Shown here piece by piece: positions 7,007-14,514 of a DNA stretch of 15,747 nt. The position numbers and the translations under genes were made by a program. The notes below the pieces were generated by a model. That model saw nothing but the letters and a program-made list of their open reading frames with translations. It was not told the origin of the DNA and did no database searches. This stretch comes from JBGPIK01 sp041484845. Lineage in GTDB: Bacteria; Desulfobacterota; Binatia; UBA9968. The DNA lies in contig JBGPIK010000127.1 of assembly GCA_041484845.1 (NCBI GenBank), positions 1 through 15,747 of the forward strand, read 5' to 3'. Each line of letters starts with the position of its first letter. The first letter of the stretch is position 1.

Positions 7007-7366
7007 TTGTCCTCCCTTCTTAGTCGCATTCGATATTGCCTTTGGTAAATTGAACCGTTGGTTGGATCCCAACTCCTCTTGGATAACAGCCTCCTCTAGT
7101 GGTGGTCCGAGAAAATACCCGGCCACACCGTGAACCGAAGACGATCCCGCGGGCATTCCCATAGGAGTTTCCGGACAGCCCAACGATTTGCTCTCTGCTC
7201 GGCATACAATACTTATTCAACGACAGCAAACTCGCGGCTTTTTTCGGAAAATCACAAGAGGAGTTGCGCAAAATATTGCCAACGAACAAGACGGGACATA
7301 AAAACGGCCACCGGCCACGTGCAGGCTCTAGAGAACGAAGTCCGAATCAACTAAACCGGCGTTTTC
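7007..7366. other. Intergenic region upstream of the CMD-like gene
   Basis: This is 360 bases between the metallo-hydrolase gene and the CMD-like gene. Open frames cross it on both strands, but none has a recognisable product, a good ribosome-binding site or domain-like composition. It presumably holds the CMD-like gene's promoter. I could not pick a convincing -35/-10 pair and saw no clear terminator. Confidence 0.5.
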
Positions 7367-8422
7367 TTACCAGCGGCGTGTTTCACCGATCTTAAGGACC
7401 CAGGCGCGGTCGGCATCGATGTCGAGACGGCGGATCTCCGCAAGCATACGCCGCGGCGGTTCATCCGGTGGCTCGTCGGTAAGATCGAAGGTGCCCCAGT
7501 GCATGCCGAGCAGCACGCGCGCGTTAAGATCGACAAACGCCTGCACGGCCTCTTCCGGTCTGGTATGCACTAATCTCATCATCTCGGATGGCAGGTAAGC
7601 ACCGATGGCGATCGCCGCGATGTCGAACGGCCCAAGCCGCTGGCCTATTTCCTTAAAGCCGGAGAAATAGCCGCCATCGCCGCCAAAGTAAAAACGGCGA
7701 TCACGACTGATTATACTCCACGACGCCCACAGCCTCTTATTAGCATCCCAAAGCGTCCGCTGGGAAAAGTGTTGGGCCGGCAGACAAACAAAGTGGACTC
7801 CGCGATACTCGAGTTCTTGCCACCAATCCAGCTCATCTACCCGAGTCACGCCGTTATCGGACAGCAAGGTCTTCAGACCTAGAGGCACCAGGAACAGGGG
7901 ATCATGCGTCGCGGCAAGCCGCTTTACCGTAGCTAAGTCGAAGTGATCGTAGTGGTCGTGAGAGATCACCACGGCATCGATCCGTGGCAGGTCCTCGAAT
8001 GCAACTCCCGGCGGACTGAAGCGCTTCGGCCCGCCCCATGACACCGGGCTTGCACGCTCGCTCCATTGCGGGTCGGTTAAGATATTGAGGCCATCCACTT
8101 GTATCAGGAAACTCGAGTGGCCGATCCAGGTAATGCTTGGGTTGATGAGGCCAGTGCGAAGCGCAGCGCCGTCATTTACCACGCGAGGAGCATCGAAGCT
8201 CCGCGGCACCGTGAAGCTCGCCCAAAGCCGGCGTATAAGAAAGCTCCAGCGAGTCCACGTCGACGGCCGGCGAAAACTCGGGTCGGGATTGCGAAAGCCG
8301 CCTTCAACTTGATGCGACGGTTGACCGGGTAAAAGCTCCGCCCCGACGCTTCCGCATCCAGACAGGAAAAACAGCGCCGATAATAGCGCAGCGGCAAAGG
8401 AGCGCAAAAAATAATTGGGCAT
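7367..8422 (-). CDS. MBL-fold metallo-hydrolase lipoprotein (NAPE-PLD/UlaG-like)
   Basis: This 351-residue protein is predicted to be exported and lipid-anchored. It has an N-terminal hydrophobic stretch (residues 4-20) followed by the lipobox L20-S-G-C23. The enzyme domain starts near residue 95 with ITWIGHSSFLIQ. The full metal set is visible: H155-x-H157-x-D159-H160, H218 in PAQHFS, D249 in GGDGGYF and H308 in GMHWGTF. The DPQWSERASPVSWGGPKRF segment is typical of NAPE-PLD-like hydrolases. Animal members cleave N-acyl-phosphatidylethanolamine; bacterial substrates are mostly unknown. The start at 8422 has only a weak GGA upstream, but the signal sequence begins immediately, which supports it. 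A periplasmic-face phospholipid or phosphodiester hydrolase is a reasonable guess. The neighbours give no further clue. Confidence 0.9.
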   Translation of the reverse strand: MPNYFLRSFAAALLSALFFLSGCGSVGAELLPGQPSHQVEGGFRNPDPSFRRPSTWTRWSFLIRRLWASFTVPRSFDAPRVVNDGAALRTGLINPSITWIGHSSFLIQVDGLNILTDPQWSERASPVSWGGPKRFSPPGVAFEDLPRIDAVVISHDHYDHFDLATVKRLAATHDPLFLVPLGLKTLLSDNGVTRVDELDWWQELEYRGVHFVCLPAQHFSQRTLWDANKRLWASWSIISRDRRFYFGGDGGYFSGFKEIGQRLGPFDIAAIAIGAYLPSEMMRLVHTRPEEAVQAFVDLNARVLLGMHWGTFDLTDEPPDEPPRRMLAEIRRLDIDADRAWVLKIGETRRW

Positions 8423-8675
8423 GTTCCAAACAAATGTTTAGCACGCCTGCCCCCGGCGGCAAGCCGCGGACAAAAGGAGTCGTGAACAGCAGAATTTTCT
8501 CTGCGCTGCGGAACGGCCACACTCTCGTCCGGCGGCGACCGATTGAAAAACACCCGACGCACCGACCACACGCTTGGAGCGTGCCGCGGGGCAAGCCAAA
8601 TAAGGCCAATAGCTCTATGTGGCCGTCTGCGACCACCACGACCATGAGTAAAGACTTATTCCTTGCCGCGGCGGG

Positions 8676-9836
8676 CTAGGTCTCTCGTTCGCTCGTCGGT
8701 CCGACCTCGCCGGTGCACCATGGAACGAATGCTTTCATTTTGCACGGCGCACCATGGGCCGCTAGTTCGGCCTCGAAGATCTTGTGAATCTCGCGATCTT
8801 CGTCCTCGTACTCGATCTGCCAGCCGCCATCCTTCAGGCTGCGGTCGGCGTTCTCCCCACCACCGCCCTTGGGCGTGTTGAGGCCCATATCGCCCGGCCG
8901 CAGAGCCAGGTAGCGGGCCCGCGTGCTCCCGGAGTTGAAGTGCTGGTGATAGCAGTTATCACTAGGGACGACGACCATAGACCCGACTTGCCAGTCGCAC
9001 TTAACCATGTCGGAGCGGTCTTCCTTGTTCCACACCAGCGAATAGCCGGCGGTGCCGCTTAGCAGCACCAGATGCGCGCCCGGGCCATGGCGATGGCCCT
9101 TCTTATAGGTTCCGATCGGGAACTCGGAGATGTGGCTCTTCGTATTGTTGTTGGCCATTTCCAGCATGGCGTTGACTCCGCCGGCACCCCGCTCTTTCCA
9201 TCCATACAACAACATATCCGGCGCATTGGCGATAAAGTTGGATTCCCAGATCCGGCGGTTGAAAAGCTTGCCGTTGCCGCTGAAGTAATCTTCCTCCCCC
9301 GAATAGCGGGACCGGAACATGTAGTCGCAGTTAAATACGAATTCACACTCCCGGAACAGACGCATCATGGGAGGCGCATTGGTTACGGCGATATAACGGG
9401 CAGGCTCATCGCCGCTACCATTGAAATTCTGATACCACGCGTTGAGCGGAATGGAAAAGAGACTTCCGGCATGCCACTCAAAGCTATTCTTGTGCTTGTC
9501 ATCGTTCCAGATCGTTGTGGCGCCGCGGCCCGAAACCACAAAGATCGTGAGCTCGTACATGTGGTGCTCCGGCTCGGACTTGCCGCGCGGCTTGATCTCG
9601 ACCACGTGGCAATCGTTAGGCATGTGGCGATTGGCGATGTGGATGACTGCGCCATTGCCCCCCTTACGCTCCCACGGCCCCAGCTCGATTTTTGCTAAAC
9701 TCGGGAAATAGAACTTTTCGTAGACCTTCACACCTTCCTTCTTCAGCCATTCCGCATAGGGATCGGCTATCATATAGTCTTTAAGGCCATCCTTCGGGGT
9801 CTCGGCGACTTTCATATCAGTGCCTAACATTACCAC
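8676..9836 (-). CDS. Bicupin (two-cupin-domain) protein
   Basis: This 386-residue cytoplasmic protein has two cupin barrels. The first (about 75-150) has EPEH91-H92-MYE95 and the W-x-AGSLFSIP strand. The second (about 230-310) has GTYKKGH248-R-H250-GPGAH255 and, in its second motif, YH297-QH299-FNSG. The second barrel thus keeps a full set of His ligands for a metal. In the first, the equivalent second motif reads WYQNFN, so the His is missing and metal binding there is doubtful. A charged tail (about 320-386) contains EYEDEDREIHKIFEAEL. The layout resembles gentisate-1,2-dioxygenase-like bicupins, but the reaction is not known. The start is the GTG at 9836, placed nine bases after a strong GGAGG; ATGs at 9830 and 9815 are alternatives. 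It is divergent from top6B. Confidence 0.87.
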   Translation of the reverse strand: MVMLGTDMKVAETPKDGLKDYMIADPYAEWLKKEGVKVYEKFYFPSLAKIELGPWERKGGNGAVIHIANRHMPNDCHVVEIKPRGKSEPEHHMYELTIFVVSGRGATTIWNDDKHKNSFEWHAGSLFSIPLNAWYQNFNGSGDEPARYIAVTNAPPMMRLFRECEFVFNCDYMFRSRYSGEEDYFSGNGKLFNRRIWESNFIANAPDMLLYGWKERGAGGVNAMLEMANNNTKSHISEFPIGTYKKGHRHGPGAHLVLLSGTAGYSLVWNKEDRSDMVKCDWQVGSMVVVPSDNCYHQHFNSGSTRARYLALRPGDMGLNTPKGGGGENADRSLKDGGWQIEYEDEDREIHKIFEAELAAHGAPCKMKAFVPWCTGEVGPTSERET

Positions 9837-9992
9837 GGTTGAAATCCTCCTCTACGAAATTAATAGTAATACGCTCTTGATCATTGGCGCTGCCCCACCC
9901 TACTGGCCTGCATTTTCTTTAAATACCAGATCTCTCCGGGCAAGGCGGTCCTCTCTTTTTGCCAATATCCGGTATGGGGCTAATTTGTCAAC

Positions 9993-10026
9993 GAGCACGT
10001 TAAAAAGAAAAAAAAGCTGCGTGCTC
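9993..10026. repeat. 7-bp inverted repeat flanking an A-rich tract
   Basis: GAGCACG at 9993-9999 pairs perfectly with CGTGCTC at 10020-10026 across a 20-base loop that is almost all A on the plus strand. Read leftwards, the loop contains eight T, a C and five T, so it could act as a leader terminator or attenuator for a leftward transcript reaching the bicupin. It could equally be a bent-DNA protein site. Confidence 0.35.
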
Positions 10027-10116
10027 ACGGTTGGAAGCTATTGACGAAGATGCTGCTTCACGAAGACAATCAACAATCTCGTTTAACGATCCGAATTATC
10101 CCACCGGCCAATTCAT

Positions 10117-10136
10117 GTATCCCGTGTTATGGGTAC
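10117..10136. promoter_or_regulatory. Imperfect inverted repeat near the top6 promoter -35 region
   Basis: The 20 bases can be folded as GTA-T-CCC, a 7-base centre, GGG-TAC, with one unpaired T on the left. It covers the position expected for the -35 box of the extended -10 promoter. A partial inverted copy of its right half (TACCCATTA) lies at 10223-10231. It may be an operator, or chance. Confidence 0.2.
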
Positions 10137-10153
10137 AAATGATCCTCGTCTCT

Positions 10154-10161
10154 GGTATAAT
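10154..10161 (+). promoter_or_regulatory. Extended -10 promoter for the topoisomerase VI operon
   Basis: A perfect TATAAT at 10156-10161 is preceded by TGG in the extended -10 position. The -35 at 17-18 bases upstream (GTACAA/GGTACA) is poor, as is usual for extended -10 promoters. Initiation would be near 10168, leaving a leader of about 195 bases before top6B. Confidence 0.5.
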
Positions 10162-10362
10162 ACTTCACGAACATCAGACTTCCAAAGCGTGAGAGTTGGA
10201 TCTTCTGCTGAAACATTCGTCATACCCATTACAGAGCCTTGAAAAACTCTCTTTGCAGGCTGATCCAAAAAACGTCAAAGACAAGGCTCGTGCTTTGACC
10301 GAATCAAACCGCGTGATTTTTTTGCCTGTCAGAATCTAACGTACGGAGATACGAAAGAAGAA

Positions 10363-12426
10363 ATGTCTAAAATTATGTTGAAGAGCAACGCCGCAACAAC
10401 CGAGAACCCGTCCGTTGAGCCAAAGGCCGGAGCATCCGCAGTCGAAATGGGCGCGCGTCAGCGCGAGATCTCTGTTTCCGAGTTTTTCACCAAGAACCGC
10501 CACCTCCTGGGCTTCGACAATCCGCGAAAGGCGCTGCTCACCTGTGTAAAGGAAGCCGTGGACAATGCGCTCGACGCGTGTGAGGAAGCGGGAATACTGC
10601 CGGAAGTCATCGTCAAGCTCGAGGTGGCGTCAAACGGCGAGACTCCGCCGTCTCCGAGCCAGGCGAATCGATTCCGTGTAACCGTGATCGACTACGGGCC
10701 AGGCATCGTGCGGCAACAAATTCCGCGAATCTTCGCGAAGCTTCTCTACGGGTCTAAATTCCATCGGCTGCGCATGAGCCGCGGCCAACAGGGAATCGGC
10801 ATATCGGCTGCGGGCATGTATGCGCAACTGACAACCGGCAAGCCGGTGCAGATTATCTCGCGCACCGGCGCGAAAATGCCCGCTCATTACTTCGAAGTGC
10901 AGATCGATACTAAAAAGAATGAGCCGCGAATTTTTGAGAACAAGAAAATCGATTGGGAGAATCATCGTGGAACCCAGGTGAGTCTCGAAATCGAAGGACG
11001 GTATCAGAAGGGACGCGCCTCCGTGGACGAGTACCTCGAACAGACGGCCATTGCCAACCCGCACGTCAAGCTCGTCTACCATACCCCGGAAGGAGAAACG
11101 AAAGAATATCCCCGAACCATCCAAGAGCTGCCGCCTCAGCCGCGTGAAATCAAGCCGCATCCTTATGGCATCGAGTTCGGCATACTTCTGAGGATGTTGC
11201 ATGACAGCAAGAGCCACTCGCTTGCGGGCTTTCTCTCGAGCGATTTCAGCCGGGTTTCATCGAAGATCGCGCACGAGATCTGCAAGGCCGCAAAGCTCGC
11301 GCCGGATGCGCGGCCGCGAAATATTCATGGCGCCGCCGCCGAGGCGCTCTACAAAGCGATCCAGTCCACCAAGATCATGGCGCCGCCGAGCAACTGCATC
11401 TCGCCCATCGGCGAAAAGGCGATCCTTCATGGGTTGTATAAGCAAATCAAGGGCGATTTTTATACCGCGGTGACCCGGCCGCCGGCAGTCTACCGCGGCA
11501 ATCCCTTTGTCATTGAGGCCGGCTTGGCCTTCGGCAAGGGACCGGAACAGGCGGCGGGCAAACCGGAACATCCAAAGATGCCGCTCGCCGAGGGCGAGCA
11601 GCACGATGACGACAACGAGTTGGCCCGCGTCATCCGCTACGCCAATCGCGTGCCCCTGCTCTATCAGCAGTCTGCCTGCGCGACTTTTAAGGCGGTGCTC
11701 GACACCACCTGGCGCAATTACGGTGTACCTCAATCCAGAGGCGCGCTCCCGGCCGGTCCCATGGTCATTTTCGTTCACATGGCCTCGGTCTGGGTTCCAT
11801 TTACGAGCGAGTCCAAGGAAGCGATCGCCGACTACGACGAGATTCGCAAGGAAATCAAACTTGCCTTGCAAGAATGCGGGCGGCGGCTGGGCGTTTTTTT
11901 ACGACGGCGGGATCACGCCAAGAGCGAGTTTCGCCGGCGCAACATATTTGAGCTTTACATCGAGGAAGTGGTCGAGGCATGCAACCGCCTTAAAGGGGGA
12001 AAGCTGCCCAAGGAAAAATTGAAACAGCAACTGCAGAAAATCGCTATGAAACGGACCGGTGGTCAAAAGACCGACGAGTTGCTGGGTAACCGTGGCGGCG
12101 GCCCGGAAGGCCTCCCCGACTCGATTATCGTCACTCCCGAGGGAATCGAAGGCGACGCTCCGGATATACCCGGCGATGTGCGCAGCGAGAGCGCGCCCGC
12201 GGAAGCAGCTGCGGCGGAAGAGGCAGAGCCCCCATTATTGCCGCTGGCGCAGGAAAAATCGGACCAGGCGCTGAAGGGCAAGGCTGTGAAAGTCAAACAG
12301 AAGAGCGGGCCAAAAGGTCGAAGCGAGGAGCAGGCGCTCCTCCCGTTCGTGGAAAAGAGCGGAACAAGCGCCAAAAACAAGCAAGCGACAGGAAAGAAAC
12401 ATGGCACGAAAAAAACCAAAAAGTAA
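10363..12426 (+). CDS. top6B: DNA topoisomerase VI subunit B (GHKL ATPase)
   Basis: This 687-residue ATPase subunit of the A2B2 type IIB topoisomerase clamps a DNA duplex and drives strand passage. The GHKL/Bergerat fold shows in order: N-box EAVDNALDAC (64-73), G1 box IDYGPGI (109-115), KLLYGSKFHRLRMSRGQQGIGISAAG with the G2 box (126-151), and HRGTQVSLEI (201-210). An H2TH-like middle section (about 250-360) and the transducer with RYANRVPLLYQQ (425-436) and the linker helix near 485-510 follow. After about residue 570 the protein becomes a low-complexity tail rich in Ala, Pro, Glu and then Lys, ending KKHGTKKTKK. Its 3' end overlaps top6A by 26 bases. The leader before the ATG is GA-rich (GGAGATACGAAAGAAGAA). 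The assignment is secure. Confidence 0.96.
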   Translation: MSKIMLKSNAATTENPSVEPKAGASAVEMGARQREISVSEFFTKNRHLLGFDNPRKALLTCVKEAVDNALDACEEAGILPEVIVKLEVASNGETPPSPSQANRFRVTVIDYGPGIVRQQIPRIFAKLLYGSKFHRLRMSRGQQGIGISAAGMYAQLTTGKPVQIISRTGAKMPAHYFEVQIDTKKNEPRIFENKKIDWENHRGTQVSLEIEGRYQKGRASVDEYLEQTAIANPHVKLVYHTPEGETKEYPRTIQELPPQPREIKPHPYGIEFGILLRMLHDSKSHSLAGFLSSDFSRVSSKIAHEICKAAKLAPDARPRNIHGAAAEALYKAIQSTKIMAPPSNCISPIGEKAILHGLYKQIKGDFYTAVTRPPAVYRGNPFVIEAGLAFGKGPEQAAGKPEHPKMPLAEGEQHDDDNELARVIRYANRVPLLYQQSACATFKAVLDTTWRNYGVPQSRGALPAGPMVIFVHMASVWVPFTSESKEAIADYDEIRKEIKLALQECGRRLGVFLRRRDHAKSEFRRRNIFELYIEEVVEACNRLKGGKLPKEKLKQQLQKIAMKRTGGQKTDELLGNRGGGPEGLPDSIIVTPEGIEGDAPDIPGDVRSESAPAEAAAAEEAEPPLLPLAQEKSDQALKGKAVKVKQKSGPKGRSEEQALLPFVEKSGTSAKNKQATGKKHGTKKTKK

Positions 12427-13507
12427 CGGAGTCGTGGAAAAGAAGCTCGTCGGCGTGGCCGACATCGTCATTACCGCCGCCGAACGGAGCAAAGACCCGA
12501 CGCTTTCGATTCCCGTGCGCAGCCTCGCGAACGTTACCTTCGATGAGAAGCGCGGCATAATCGAGATGGGGCGAAGAAAACAGGCGCGCTCGTTTTTCAA
12601 CGTCGGCATGGCGAAAAAATTCATGCAGACGGTGCTCGTGGCCGACGCGCTCGCGGAGCTGCAGCGCGCCAACCTCACGACTTCTCTCCGGGAGATCTAT
12701 TACCGCACCAAGCATACGATCCAAAACTCTCACGAAAACACCTTCGACAACCAGAATGAATCCGACCCGCTGATTGAAGACCTGGAAGTTACGTTGTCCA
12801 CCCTGCGCGAAGAGCTCCACGTGCGCGCGGAGAACTCCGGCACCGTCGTCGGGCCGCTGGTGTTGGTCGATGACGGCGACCGCGTGGACTGCACGAGATT
12901 AGGCAAAGGCGGTTATTCGGTGCCGTCGATCGTCGAGCCGGAATACATTCAGATCACTAAATGCACGGCTGATTTCGTCCTTCTCGTTGAAAAAGGCACC
13001 CAGTGGAACCGTCTTTCAGAAGACAAGTTCTGGCGCCGATACAACTGCATCCTGCTCACGGGGAACGGCCAGCCGCCCCGCGGAGTCAGGCGCCTGGCGC
13101 GGAGGCTTCACGAAGATTACAGCTTGCCCATTTACGTGCTCGTCGATAACGACCCCTGGGGTTATTACATCTACTCGGTGGTGAAGCAGGGATCGATCAA
13201 TCTCGCGTTCGAAAGCCAGCGCATGGCCATTCCCAAGGCCAAGTTCATCGGCTTCTCCAGCGCGGACCCGGACCGCTATGGCTTGCCGCGCAATGTCGGC
13301 ATCAAGCTCAACGACAAAGACATCAACCGCGCTAAAGAGTTGATGAAGTACAAGTGGTTTCAGAAAAAAGAGTGGCAGAACGAAATCAAAGGGATGCTCT
13401 CGAGCGGTCTTAAATACGAACTAGACGCGCTCGCGAATAAGGACTTTCAGTACCTGACCAAGACCTATCTTCCGCGAAAACTCAAAGAGAAGGATTGGTT
13501 GGATTAG
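12401..13507 (+). CDS. top6A: DNA topoisomerase VI subunit A (Spo11-like cleavage subunit)
   Basis: This 368-residue subunit makes the 2-base-staggered double-strand break and forms the 5' phosphotyrosyl link; it is the homologue of the meiotic Spo11 protein. The winged-helix (CAP) domain has SLREIYYRTKH with the catalytic tyrosine, probably Y101 by analogy with Spo11. The Toprim domain has the metal residues E197 (LLVEKGT) and D249/D251 (LVDNDPWGYY). GFSSADPDRYGLP (284-296) and the C-terminal helices with KYKWFQKKEWQNEI are typical. The length matches archaeal Top6A. It starts inside the end of top6B, in another frame, with AGGA upstream, so the subunits are likely made in a fixed ratio by coupled translation. 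All catalytic motifs are intact, so the enzyme should be active. Confidence 0.96.
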   Translation: MARKKPKSNGVVEKKLVGVADIVITAAERSKDPTLSIPVRSLANVTFDEKRGIIEMGRRKQARSFFNVGMAKKFMQTVLVADALAELQRANLTTSLREIYYRTKHTIQNSHENTFDNQNESDPLIEDLEVTLSTLREELHVRAENSGTVVGPLVLVDDGDRVDCTRLGKGGYSVPSIVEPEYIQITKCTADFVLLVEKGTQWNRLSEDKFWRRYNCILLTGNGQPPRGVRRLARRLHEDYSLPIYVLVDNDPWGYYIYSVVKQGSINLAFESQRMAIPKAKFIGFSSADPDRYGLPRNVGIKLNDKDINRAKELMKYKWFQKKEWQNEIKGMLSSGLKYELDALANKDFQYLTKTYLPRKLKEKDWLD

Positions 13508-13554
13508 GCCGCAGCGGATGAAGGAAGGACGTTTTCCCGCGGTGGTCACAGCTA

Positions 13555-14514
13555 TCAACGACCCGGAATGCCAAGGAGGTTGGCCAGAGTGTGGCCCAGA
13601 ATGGCCTCCTTCTGGGCTGCCGACAATTTAGCTTTCTCCAGGGATGCGAAGTTACGAGCCTGGCCGAGCTCGTCGCGAGGTGTGTTTCCCTTGACGCTTC
13701 GCCAAGCCCAATCGGAGCCCCAGATCATTCGATCCGCCCCGACCTCCGCAACGGCCCTGGCGATGAACTCGGAAGGAGCGCCCGAGGTGGTGAGGTAAAC
13801 ATTCTTGTGTCGAAAGGCCAGCATCAGAGCGCCCTCAAAGTGCCGCAGGAACCGACCGCCCATGTGAGCTACTATCATGGGTACGTCCGGATATTCGAGC
13901 GCCACGTCGTCCAGATATATGGGGTCGCGATATTTTAGCGCCGAGGGAAGATAGCTCCAGGAGCTTCCCTCGGCTCCGTTCCTCTTGATACGGAACGTGA
14001 CAGGGTCATACCCCGTATGGATGAATACCGGGACTCGATATTTCTTGCAGACCTCCATGATAGGTCGGAGCTCGACGTAGAGTTCGCAAGGCGGCACCGG
14101 GCTGAAGCGCTCTAGGATCAGTTCGCCGATGCCCTTGAACCCTAAATTTGTCACGCCGCGCTCCATGGCGGCAATAGCCTTTGCGGTGGTCTCAGCATCC
14201 CTCGAGTTGGGCTGGAAATGCTCGTAGCCGGCAAAGGCCACAAGTCGGTCGGGATGTTGTCTTACGGCAGCGGCAAGATTGTCATTGGTAACCTGGACAC
14301 CTCCGCACATGACTACGGATTTGGCGATACCGTGCCGGTCCATGGCCTCGATCAAGTCATTAACGTACCAGTCGCGAGGGCCCGCACCTGCTCCGCCGTG
14401 CCGGTTGGGCAGTTCCACCATAGTGGGCGGGGCAAAGGTGCTAGCCTCCTCCGGCCGGTATTGATCGATATCCATCACGCCTACGGGATGGGTCTCAGAA
14501 TCCATAACAAACAT
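13555..14514 (-). CDS. Amidohydrolase-2 family metal-dependent hydrolase/decarboxylase
   Basis: This 319-residue TIM-barrel protein belongs to the ACMSD / gamma-resorcylate decarboxylase-like branch of the amidohydrolase superfamily. The metal site is readable as E7 and H9 (DSETHP), H166 (VFIHTG), H217 (IVAHMGG) and D268 (WGSDWAW). Glu-x-His in place of His-x-His is what decarboxylases such as gamma-resorcylate decarboxylase use, so decarboxylation or hydration of an aromatic or carboxylic acid is plausible; hydrolysis is not excluded. The C-terminus ILGHTLANLLGIP is standard for the family. A frame extends to 14583, but an AGGAGG five bases before the ATG at 14514-14512 sets the start. It is convergent with top6A over a 47-base gap in which I see no clear terminator. 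Confidence 0.9.
   Translation of the reverse strand: MFVMDSETHPVGVMDIDQYRPEEASTFAPPTMVELPNRHGGAGAGPRDWYVNDLIEAMDRHGIAKSVVMCGGVQVTNDNLAAAVRQHPDRLVAFAGYEHFQPNSRDAETTAKAIAAMERGVTNLGFKGIGELILERFSPVPPCELYVELRPIMEVCKKYRVPVFIHTGYDPVTFRIKRNGAEGSSWSYLPSALKYRDPIYLDDVALEYPDVPMIVAHMGGRFLRHFEGALMLAFRHKNVYLTTSGAPSEFIARAVAEVGADRMIWGSDWAWRSVKGNTPRDELGQARNFASLEKAKLSAAQKEAILGHTLANLLGIPGR

Larger units (their letters stand above)
9837..10362. promoter_or_regulatory. AT-rich divergent region between the bicupin and top6B
   Basis: This 526-base gap is visibly richer in A and T than the flanking genes and has no credible gene. It contains the bicupin's GGAGG at 9846-9850, an A-rich-loop inverted repeat (9993-10026), an extended -10 element (10154-10161) and an imperfect inverted repeat just upstream of it (10117-10136). 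I found no convincing -35/-10 pair for the bicupin direction. Confidence 0.5.

Noticed and set aside
7007..7183. N-terminal extension of the CMD-like gene
   Set aside because: Family similarity begins at the ATG at 7006, which has GGGAGG just upstream. The extension reads as random sequence.
7020..7289. 89-codon minus-strand frame upstream of the CMD-like gene
   Set aside because: Mixed composition, overlaps the extension frame of the CMD-like gene, and shows no domain or ribosome-binding site.
9072..9698. 208-codon plus-strand frame inside the bicupin gene
   Set aside because: It is an antisense shadow with no recognisable domain; the bicupin frame explains the conservation.
11257..11871. 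204-codon minus-strand frame inside top6B
   Set aside because: It is antisense to the Top6B transducer domain, with no ribosome-binding site and no family.
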